DNA of 64,000 bases from Syngnathus acus (Eukaryota > Chordata > Actinopteri > Syngnathiformes > Syngnathidae). Positions 27,601 through 37,098 of this stretch are shown piece after piece. The stretch's first letter is position 1, and each line of letters begins with the position of its first letter. A program made the position numbers and the translations under genes. The stretch spans positions 6,431,501-6,495,500 of the forward strand of contig NC_051104.1 of NCBI RefSeq assembly GCF_901709675.1. Direction: 5' to 3'. The notes beneath the pieces are model-generated. The model searched no databases, had not been told where the DNA came from, and saw only the letters and a program-made list of their open reading frames with translations.

Positions 27601-30600
27601 AAAACCTAGTTCGAAACCCTAACCATGGTTTAAAACCCGAGTCGGAAACCCTAACCCTAGTTTGAAACTCTAATTAGCGATGGCAAGACTCCTTGGAAAC
27701 CCTAGTCGGAAACCCTAACCCTAGCTTTGAAAGCCGAGTTAGAAACCCCAATCTTAGACACCCTAAAAGTAGTTGGAAAACCCTCGTTGGAAACCCTAAC
27801 CCTAGCTTTAAAACCTAGTTCGAAACCCTAACCTTGGTTTAAAACCCGAGTCGGAAACCCTAACTCTAGTTTGAAGCCCTAATTAGCGATGGCAAGACTC
27901 CTTGGAAACCCTAGTCGGAAACCCTAACCCTAGCTTTGAAAGCCTGGTTAGAAACCCTAATCTTAGACACCCTAAAAGTAGTTGGAAACCCTCGTTGGAA
28001 ACCCTAACCCTAGCTTTAAAACCTAGTTCGAAACCCTAACCTTGGTTTAAAACCCGAGTCGGAAACCCTAACTCTAGTTTGAAGCCCTAATTAGCGATGG
28101 CAAGACTCCTTGGAAACCCTAGTCGGAAACCCTAACCCTAGCTTTGAAAGCCTGGTTAGAAACCCTAATCTTAGACACCCTAAAAGTAGTTGGAAACCCT
28201 CGTTGGAAACCCTAACCCTAGCTTTAAAACCTAGTTCGAAACCCTAACCTTGGTTTAAAACCCGAGTCGGAAACCCTAACTCTAGTTTGAAGCCCTAATT
28301 AGCGATGGCAAGACTCCTTGGAAACCCTAGTCGGAAACCCTAACCCTAGCTTTGAAAGCCGAGTTAGAAACCCCAATCTTAGACACCCTAAAAGTAGTTG
28401 GAAAACCCTCGTTGGAAACCCTAACCCTAGCTTTAAAACCTAGTTCGAAACCCTAACCTTGGTTTAAAACCCGAGTCGGAAACCCTAACTCTAGTTTGAA
28501 GCCCTAATTAGCGATGGCAAGACTCCTTGGAAACCCTAGTCGGAAACCCTAACCCTAGCTTTGAAAGCCGAGTTAGAAACCCCAATCTTAGACACCCTAA
28601 AAGTAGTTGGAAAACCCTCGTTGGAAACCCTAACCCTAGCTTTAAAACCTAGTTCGAAACCCTAACCTTGGTTTAAAACCCGAGTCGGAAACCCTAACTC
28701 TAGTTTGAAGCCCTAATTAGCGATGGCAAGACTCCTTGGAAACCCTAGTCGGAAACCCTAACCCTAGCTTGGAAAGCCGAGTTAGAAACCCCAATCTTAG
28801 ACACCCTAAAAGTAGTTGGAAAACCCTCGTTGGAAACCCTAACCCTAGCTTTAAAACCTAGTTCGAAACCCTAACCATGGTTTAAAACCCGAGTCGGAAA
28901 CCCTAACCCTAGTTTGAAACTCTAATTAGCGATGGCAAGACTCCTTGGAAACCCTAGTCGGAAACCCTAACCCTAGCTTTGAAAGCCGAGTTAGAAACCC
29001 CAATCTTAGACACCCTAAAAGTAGTTGGAAAACCCTCGTTGGAAACCCTAACCCTAGCTTTAAAACCTAGTTCGAAACCCTAACCATGGTTTAAAACCCG
29101 AGTCGGAAACCCTAACCCTAGTTTGAAACTCTAATTAGCGATGGCAAGACTCCTTGGAAACCCTAGTCGGAAACCCTAACCCTAGCTTTGAAAGCCGAGT
29201 TAGAAACCCCAATCTTAGAAACCCTAAAAGTAGTTGGAAACCCTCGTTGGAAACCCTAACCCTAGCTTTAAAACCTAGTTCGAAACCCTAACCTTGGTTT
29301 AAAACCCGAGTCGGAAACCCTAACCCTAGTTTGAAACTCTAATTAGCGATGGCAAGACTCCTTGGAAACCCTAGTCGGAAACCCTAACCCTAGCTTTGAA
29401 AGCCGAGTTAGAAACCCCAATCTTAGAAACCCTAAAAGTAGTTGGAAACCCTCGTTGGAAACCCTAACCCTAGCTTTAAAACCTAGTTCGAAACCCTAAC
29501 CCTTTTTTCAACCTTCGTTATACCAGGAATTGACATTCCAAAGCTCTTTTCCAAGGCTAAATGTTTATTGCGATTCATTATGCTTCAGTCTCCTGTTGTA
29601 TTTTGTCTGCAGGGCGCCAAGAAACCTTTCACTGAAGTCATCAAGGCCAACATCGGCGATGCCCACGCAATGGGCCAGAAGCCCATCACATTTCTAAGAC
29701 AGGTTCGTCAAAGCAACAATCAGAGCAAAATCCTCTTCATATCCACGCCAGCGCTTTTGATGGAAACCTCTTTTGTTTCTCGTGCTCAGGTGTTGGCAAT
29801 GTGCGCTTATCCGGAGCTCCTAAAGGACAGCGCATTTCCAGATGACGCCAAGCAACGGGCACGGCGGATTCTCGAGGCTTGCGGAGGTCAAAGCATAGGT
29901 CGGAATAGTCCCAACCATTTGCTTCAATCATTTCCACGAGCATAAACGAGCAGCGATCCACTAAGGTTCATTTTCATTCAAGGCGCGTACAGCGCCAGCC
30001 AGGGAATCGAGTGCATTCGTCAGGATGTGGCACGCTACATCGAGAAGAGAGACGGCGGGATCCCGTCCAGTCCGGACAACATCTTCCTTTCCACTGGGGC
30101 CAGCGACGCCATCGTGGTATGAGGTCATCTGCTTGATGGGATTTCTTCACAGCCGCCATCGTTCCACTTGCACTCTAGTTAATGAGTTAACTCTGATGTA
30201 CTTTGCTCATCTCTCTTCGCTCTACCAGTTTATTCCCTGCTCAGTACACAATTGTGGACAAAAGTATTGGGACACTTGACACTCAAGGTGTTTGCGGTTG
30301 TCTACAACATTCCGAATAATAACACACAGCGTTTGGGTTTGCAAACGTCTCCCTTCTTCATTCGTCACCTCGCAGACCATGCTGAAGTTGATGGTGAGCG
30401 GCGAGGGTCGCACCCGTACGGGGGTGATGATCTCCATCCCTCAGTATCCTCTGTACTCGGCCACCCTCGCCGAACTGGGTGCAGTGCAGATATATTACTA
30501 CTTGGATGAGGGCAAGTGTTGGAGCCTGGACGTGGCGGAGTTGAGAAGGTCCCTCCAAGCGGCGAGGGAGCACTGTAATCCCCGTGTGCTCTGCATCATC

Positions 30601-32277
30601 AACCCCGGAAACCCCACTGGTGACATTTTTAGCACTTCACACTTACATTGAGGGTAAGCTCCTTTTGATATCTGGCTATGCCATTTTGCAGGTCAGGTCC
30701 AGAGCAGGCAGTGCATTGAAGACGTGATCCGTTTTGCGAAAGAGGAGCACCTCTTCCTCATGGCTGATGAAGTAATTAGGATACTGACATGATAGTGTTT
30801 ATGCACTTTCCTTTGATGAACATAATGCTTGAAATTGCATTCCATTTGCTTTTTAGGTCTATCAAGATAACGTGTATGCTGAAGGCTGCAAGTTTCACTC
30901 CTTTAAGAAAGTTCTCTTTGAGATGGGACCAGAGTACTCGAGTACTGTAGAGTTGGCCTCCTTCCATTCTACCTCCAAATGCTACATGGGAGAGTAAGTC
31001 ACCAGACATTTGCAACAAACCTTATCGGCTACGTTGTTGCCGTACAACATTTTTTAGTTGATTCACATGTTGATTAGTTCATTGTGTTTGTGGCCATCAG
31101 GTGTGGATTCCGTGGAGGATATATGGAGGTAGTTAATATGGACCCGGAGGTGAAGGTTCAACTTCTCAAACTGGTTTCAGTGCGGCTATGTCCTCCCGTC
31201 CCTGGGCAAGCTCTCCTTGACTTGGTGGTGAATCCTCCTCAGCCTGATGAGCCCTCTTACAACACTTTCATGAAGGTCTGAATATACACACCAACAAAAA
31301 AAAGTACACGTGCTTTAGCTTTTAAATGAAACCTTTCTAGGAAAGGTCAACTTTTCAACTGCAGTTATGGTACGTGTACTACTGCCAATATCCTTTAGAG
31401 GGCGCACTTGGCAAACAAAACGAGTTCTACATCAAACTTGCCGTTGTAGTTTTCAGTGGTGTTATTTGTGTCAAGGCAGACTTTTATTGGGCCTTAGACT
31501 GCGGGGTGGTCATTGGATTTGGTTTAACTAATACAATTTTGACGGTGTCAAAAATCTTTTTGGTAACGTTCCCTCATACACTTTTAGAATGATCACTCTC
31601 AGCTCATGCCAACATTGACCACAAGAGGGAGACAAAAGCAATACATTGTATCAGGCCCACACTTCTAATAATGCTAATATAAAACATTGTCAGGTTGAAA
31701 AATACTCAGAGCTGCTCTTATTACATGCTGTTTGATGTGACGTGCATTTTCACAAATTGAAATGTTTGTTCAGGAACGTACTGCAGTGTTGGACGCCTTG
31801 GCAGAAAAGGCAAGGATGACTCAGGAGATGTTCAACGCAGTACCCGGTATCACATGTAACCCTGTGCAAGGCGCCATGTACACGTTCCCCCGCATCACTC
31901 TACCTCAGAGGGCAATCGACAAGGCCAAGGTGTGTACATTGTTTTAAACTCCAACACTATTTTTTTGGTTTTAACTGAGCACAATGCTGACTTGACAGGA
32001 AGAAGGTCTTGTGCCTGACATGCATTACTGCATGAGGCTATTGGAAGAAGAGGGCATCTGCCTTGTGCCAGGTAGCGGCTTCGGGCAGAGAGAGGGAACT
32101 TTCCATTTCAGGTTAGCGCATTTACAGCTGGAGTTAAAAACAAAACAACCAACAGAAATCAACCTTCATTTTCTTCCTCTGTCCAGGATGACCATCCTAC
32201 CACCGACTGAGAAATTAAAGATTGTGCTGCAAAAAATCAGTGCCTTCCACCAACGCTTCACTCAAGAGTTTTCTTAA
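23153..32277 (+). CDS. gpt: alanine aminotransferase (GPT1-like, probably cytosolic)
   Basis: Spliced model: 23153-23299, 29613-29702, 29790-29898, 29983-30116, 30376-30619, 30692-30771, 30857-30993, 31101-31275, 31774-31929, 31999-32111, 32187-32277. Eleven exons, all phases close, 491 residues (human family about 496-523). The enzyme moves the amino group of alanine to 2-oxoglutarate, giving pyruvate and glutamate with pyridoxal phosphate. Visible fold-type I landmarks: [10 protein letters not shown] (62-71), [34 protein letters not shown] (235-241), LMADEVYQDN with the cofactor aspartate 267, the SxSK Schiff-base lysine 309, and [20 protein letters not shown] near the C terminus. There is no arginine-rich mitochondrial leader, and sequence such as [13 protein letters not shown] is closer to mammalian GPT1 than GPT2, so a cytosolic form is inferred. 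Fish orthologues may be named gpt2l. Residue 310 after the lysine is Cys rather than the Gly I recall in mammals. Intron 1 (6.3 kb) carries a satellite array. Confidence 0.95.
24619..24740. repeat. GT microsatellite
   Basis: A pure (GT)n run of about 36 units occupies 24619-24691. It is followed by interrupted GTGTGTGG / GGGTGTGT variants to 24740. The resulting open frames of alternating Thr-His or Val-Cys are artefacts of the repeat. Confidence 0.97.
25510..29519. repeat. telomere-hexamer-rich satellite array, 209-bp unit, about 19 copies
   Basis: Anchoring on the once-per-unit motif GCGATGGCAAGACTCC gives spacings of 195, 208, 195, 208, then about 209 for the remaining units. One unit splits into six diverged sub-repeats of 32, 32, 32, 32, 33 and 34 bases plus a 14-base partial copy. 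The 195-base units lack that partial copy. Most sub-repeats start GTNGGAAACCCTAACC, and each unit has about six CCCTAA hexamers. Higher-order structure is visible: a 403-bp dimer at the left end, and a 627-bp trimer (one unit with AGCTTGGAAAGCC and ACCTTGG, then two with ACCATGG and GAAACTC) starting near 26631, 27258 and 28719. The 10-mer AACCTTCGTT sits at both edges (25510-25519 and 29510-29519). The array is entirely inside gpt intron 1 and has no long open frame. Confidence 0.97.
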
Positions 32278-32810
32278 CCGTTCCAAGTAGCACCCTTCGA
32301 TAAGTGCCTTTATCCGAACAAGTAGCATCAAGATCGTAATTTTTGCATCATTAGTATTTGTAGTTATTAGAATAGCTTAGTTCATAATGCATGATGCACT
32401 TTCCTAAACAGTAACCTTGCCAAATAATTGCGCAAAATGCCACGAAGAAATGCTTTTGTCTTGTAGTGTAACAATCAAACACAGGTGCCAACTGGAACAT
32501 AAAAAGTGCTTTTCAAATGTGATTAAAACACTTGTAACATTTGCTTTTTATGGTACAATTAAAATGAGCCACGTTAGAGTGTTGGCCAACAAAGACATGG
32601 TTTGGTTTTATTTAAAAACTCTCAGAACCCACATGCTTTTCAGAAAGCAGGAAAAAAAAAAATGAACATGAATGAACTAAAATGATGAACTCTAATCATA
32701 GCAACTCAGTAACAGTTGACACTGATGCTTGGTTCCCTTCACCTTCCCACGTGTTCCTGGGCCGCTAGTTGGGACTTTGGCGGCACAGTTTGAGTCCATA
32801 CGTGATCTTT
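32278..32810. terminator. shared 3' region of convergent gpt and pdia4
   Basis: The two stop codons face each other 533 bases apart. On the plus strand only weak signals are seen (ATTAAA at 32522). On the minus strand an AATAAA signal (TTTATT at 32607-32612) lies about 200 bases beyond the pdia4 stop. The two untranslated regions may abut or overlap. Confidence 0.5.
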
Positions 32811-35800
32811 TCAAAGCTCGTCTTTTGTGCTTGACAACTTTGTGGCATGTTCTTCTACAAATTTACTGAAGGCGTCCACTGTTCTGTCGCCTCCTTCAAA
32901 TTTCACAGGATTGTGTTTGCTATTGCTCGGGGCAAAATATATCGTGGGGAAACCCTCCACTTTGTACTTGTCGTCTGGAATGTCGTTAGCGGTGGCGTCC
33001 ATCTTGGCGATCACCAAGTTCTTCTCACCTTTGTACTTCTTGCCCAAGGCCAAAAACTCAGGCTCCAGTTTTTTACAGTGTCCACACCAAGGAGCGTAAA
33101 ACTCGATGAGGACATCATTTTGAGTGTCCATGACGATTTCATCAAAGGTTTTTCCCACCACAACCTTCACTGGCCCTTTGTTGTTCTTGGGCACAGGCTG
33201 GGACTTGATGATGGGCTTCAGCTTCCCTGTTGAAAAACATGCATGTGATTATTACAATGTGTTTGTTACAAAACACTTATGTTAATCATACACAAAAAAA
33301 ACCTCACCCTTTTTGAAAGCCATAATAAATTCCCTCAGCACATCAGAGTCAAAGTCATCAGGCTCCATGGCGAACTTTTTCCCACCGTCCGCCAGAATAG
33401 CAACATTGACGTCCTCGCCGCTCTCACTCAGGCCCAAAGTCTTCAGCTCATCCGCATAGTCTTCCTCATCAGCGATGGCAAACGTGTACTCAGGGAAGTC
33501 CTTGGCCACCTCCAACACCTTGGACCTCCAGAACTGTGTGGCTAAACATGCACCACACTGGTTTAAATGTTGTGCCACATTGATTACTAGCGCAGGCAAC
33601 ACAAATACCTTTCTTGAAGTCATAGCTAAAGTCAACTCCGTAGTACACAATCACGAGTGGCCTCTTTGTGTAGCGCTTGGCGTCATTGCTTGGCTTTCTG
33701 TGGCCCACCAAAGAGGTCACATGCTTCTTGAAGAACTCTTGCACATCCGACGCTGAAGTGGAGTCCTGGCAGGGAAAAAAAACATTAACAAAAAACCCCA
33801 GAATTTTATTCTGGAGACAGCTTTAGCAGATGTAAAGAATTCAGTAGCCAGTGACTAAAATGATTCTGACGTAGATGCGTGTGTTTAGGTGGGGGTCGTT
33901 ACCTTTAGTACAAGAGTGTGTGATGCTGGCTCATATTTAGAGCGGAACCTTTCTGACTGAGTGATGACCACCTGGCCAGGCGACGCTTTGAGCAGCTTGG
34001 CCACGTCGGAGCTGAAGGTGTGACGGAAGGTGAAATCTTCCCTGAGCGAATGACCTGCCATGCAGACAGGAGAGTATCAGACAAACAAGTGCGGAAAAAA
34101 TACATTCCCTAAAGGCAAGCAACAATTTGGGTTTGACTTACAAGCCTCGATGTAAGTCTCGTACGCTGCATCCTCCTCACTGGAGAAGACGCCAACAATG
34201 ATGGCATCGTCACCGTCTTTCAGTAGCTCCTGCACTTGTTTGGCAGCCTGCACCTGCTTGGAGGGAGGCCCCGCCTGCTGGCTCATGTAGTCCACAATGC
34301 CTGCGGACAACACAAAGCAGCAAGTCAGCGCAAAGCTACCGCGTTTGTGTTGGCCGTAAAGCATGAACGCCGCGCCGCGTACCGTGCTTTTCTCTGGGCC
34401 CGTTGTAGTCGAACATTTTGCCCTTCCTGAAGATCTTAAGGGTGGGGTAGCCGGTGACATCAAAGCGGGAGGCAATGTCGGACTCTGTGGTGGCATCAAC
34501 TTTGGCGAGGGGGATGGGCGGCGAGCGCTGGCTTAACTCCTTGGCTGCCTTCTCGTATTCAGGTGCCAAGCGCTTACAGTGTCCACACCTAGAAGGTGCA
34601 CAATACACAAGTGTTACTTTTTTTACACAAGTGATGGCAATTTTTAGTTATTCCCTTTCCTAGATGAGTGTTATATGCAAAACCCCAAACCAGGCCCTCA
34701 CAGAGAAAAGGTGCGAGACCCCTGGATCCTTACCATGGAGCGTAGAACTCCACTAGGATGATGTCGGCATTGTTGACCGTCCCGTCAAAGTTGTCCTTGG
34801 TCAGCACCAGCGTGGCTTCAGGTGGGGGCTTCCAGCCAGATTGAGAAATCTCTTGGACACGGGCCACAATAGCTACAGGCAAAACAAAGTCAGAGCAAGA
34901 CTGAAGTGTCCGTTCAAAAGTATGGGGACAGGACGTTGAAAACGCATCACGTAAACCTTTGTCCATTGGTAACACATAACACATAAGCTAGCATTCCTGG
35001 CACAACAACACACTTTCCAATCTAATACTAATTGCGTTGCGCTATCTATGCTGCACACACAATCAATGATACAGTACAACATAAGCATGTCTAACTATCC
35101 TGTAAATTAGACTACCTCCGAATAGTTGTCTTAACATAAATAATTCTGATGCAAATGAATTAACATTTAGCGCATCTCCCTTACCCTTCTCTGTTCGGTC
35201 GCCATCATAGTCAATCGCCTCGCCTTTTTTAAAGATCTTGATGGTAGGATAGCCCGACACCTCAAACCTGCTCCCCAAGTCCTTTGCCTCTGTGGCATCA
35301 ACTTTCGCCACTGGGATAGGAGGCTGGTTCTCCTTCAGGATCTGTGCGATATTCTCGTACTCTGGCGCAAACTGTTTGCAGTGGCCGCACCTGCACAAAA
35401 AACAAAATCTATGACTTAAGATTTGATTGAGGAAAATAGACATGTGTACATGCGGCAGGCAGAGCATGACAATGCCAAGGCTTTGGCACCAACTCCTATT
35501 TATATCTAATTATTTATCCAGAAAATAAAATTGAAAGGGTACCATGGAGCATAGAACTCAATGAGCACGGTGTCTTTGCCCTCCATGAAAGTATCGAAGT
35601 TGTCATCGGTTAGAACCAGCACTCCATTCTCCTCTTTGACTTCTGTGTCGTCGTCGTCATCATCTTCATCGATATCCTCCTCGTATTCTTCTGAAGCCGA
35701 AACACGGCAGCGAGAGCAAACATGATCATTTTGTAATGTGACGTCACGAAAACAAACCACGATCCAAGGCGACGTGAAAGCTCATTATGTATTGTTCAAT

Positions 35801-36047
35801 ACAGTCTTCTCCACCCACCTCACAGAACAAGCTAAAGTTTTGCAGCTTAACTATCAACGTTAGCTTGTTAACATCACCGGCAATTACATTTTTAAATGAG
35901 TGCATTTAACGTGAAGTCAGAGCATTACATAATGCAAAGGAATACTTCGAGTCTGGTGTTTTTAAACTCACCATCTTCACATCCGCATACGGTCGTCAAG
36001 TGAGCGACGCCGAGTAGCAAAATGAGCAGTAATGCAGTCTTCCTCAT
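32811..36047 (-). CDS. pdia4: protein disulfide-isomerase A4 (ERp72)
   Basis: Spliced model, complement of 32811-33226, 33308-33541, 33609-33765, 33903-34054, 34142-34300, 34383-34588, 34734-34872, 35185-35390, 35543-35690, 35972-36047. Ten exons, phases close, 630 residues (human about 645). It forms, breaks and rearranges disulfides in the ER lumen. Features in order: signal peptide ([17 protein letters not shown], cut near CG), a short acidic Asp/Glu segment, then three thioredoxin domains each with APWCGHC (CGHC at about 76-79, 191-194 and 540-543), the first two adjacent (a0, a). Redox-inactive b and b' domains (about 250-490) lie between the second and third. The C terminus is KDEL, the ER retrieval signal. 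Three CGHC sites and this order distinguish PDIA4 from P4HB and PDIA3. Antisense open frames across these exons are shadows. Confidence 0.96.
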
Positions 36048-36310
36048 CGTCCAAAGACGGTTGGCTTCGTACTAACAGTTAATTTGACAATTTTGTAATG
36101 GTTCTAATATCACCAAATATGGAGAGCCTGGGTCAATCCCAATTTATGACCGCAGGTAATCTTTTAGCTTTTTGGTTTCGAACAAGCTAATAACCACTCG
36201 GCTAATCACGGCACTCTATCTGCAACTTGTCTGAGCTGCCACGTTCTGATTGGCCGTCACTGCCGCCCCTTGTCCAATGGCAAGCCGCCACTCCATGAAG
36301 CAACAGAAAA
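36048..36310 (-). promoter_or_regulatory. pdia4: pdia4 promoter with ER-stress-element-like site
   Basis: Within 230 bases upstream of the pdia4 ATG there are two CCAAT boxes. One, at 36274-36278, is followed after exactly nine bases by CCACT (36288-36292). This is one mismatch from the ER stress element CCAAT-N9-CCACG that ATF6/NF-Y use at unfolded-protein-response genes. The other is an ATTGG (36249-36253) close to CCACG (36237-36241). PDIA4 is a known unfolded-protein-response target, so the match fits its biology. Actual use is inferred. Confidence 0.45.
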
Positions 36311-36579
36311 CGTAATCGCGCGAGATTGGTCGGTTTGATCGAATCGTTTCCTCTTTGATACTCCAGATTTTCTTTGTTTTCACGGGAATGTTTTGATTTA
36401 ATTGCGTGTTCCAAACATTTATTGTATTCAAAGGACCAAAGTATATCATGTATATTCCATATTATTCATCACACTGTGTATAATAAATAGAATACAGCCA
36501 CAACATAATTTGTATGCCAGCATGTGAACAAAGACACAAACTCTATTTCATTACGTGCATGCATTTCAAGGTAGATGTA

Positions 36580-36654
36580 TTTATTTAATGCAAATACATT
36601 CCTTTTCACAGTTATCCATAACTATTGAGTCCCTATGTGCAATTTTAGGGATGC
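36580..36654 (-). terminator. pkd1l1: pkd1l1 3' end, poly(A) signal
   Basis: AATAAA on the minus strand (TTTATT at 36580-36585) lies 70 bases after the TAA stop. This leaves about 530 bases between the probable end of pkd1l1 and the pdia4 start codon. Confidence 0.5.
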
Positions 36655-37098
36655 TTACAAAGGCTCGTTGTGGATCAGAGCTTCAACCAATACCTCTGTC
36701 GGTGTTGCCTGAATGATTTTGCCACACTTCATATTTTTACAAAGCAAACATCTGCAACTTGTCCTTGTTATATGGCTAGTTTGCCTTTCCAGAGCACCAT
36801 TTTGGACTGAATGACACTCTGCTTGTCCACTACAGTTCGAACCATTCACCTGTGGTTCTGATTCTGTTGAGCAAGATCTTGCACTGTTCTGTAACACAGA
36901 TAAGGAGTTCAAACAACCATCCAGTTTGTATGCATGTGGATTTTTTAAGACCTTAGAGCTGGGTTCCTTCTGCAGAGAGGCTCCAAGGCTGTCATCAATG
37001 TGGACACAATGGTCAATAGGGGGCAGTGTGGCCTGCAGTCTGTTTAGTCTGAGTAGTAGCTCATCCACTAAAGTTTCAAATTCCTCCAAGTAGTAAGT
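36655..37098 (-). other. pkd1l1: pkd1l1 C-terminal cytosolic tail
   Basis: The last exon encodes 147 residues. It opens with EEFETLVDELLLRLNRLQ, a heptad-like helix that in polycystins is the coiled coil contacting a PKD2-type partner. The rest is Ser/Cys-rich (RTSCRCLLCKNMKCGK) without a known domain. Confidence 0.7.

Larger units (their letters stand above)
23300..29612 (+). other. gpt: gpt intron 1 (6.3 kb)
   Basis: The intron runs from donor GTAAGT at 23300 to acceptor TTTGTCTGCAG at 29612. It is far longer than the other gpt introns (72-498 bases) because of the GT microsatellite near 24.6 kb and the 4 kb satellite at 25.5-29.5 kb. The rest is AT-rich and shows no exon or gene. Confidence 0.8.

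Noticed and set aside
25510-29519. CRISPR-like array
   Set aside because: Repeats are contiguous with no unique spacers, units are about 209 bp, and the context is a vertebrate intron.
32827-33756. Plus-strand frames across pdia4
   Set aside because: They are antisense shadows of the thioredoxin-domain exons.
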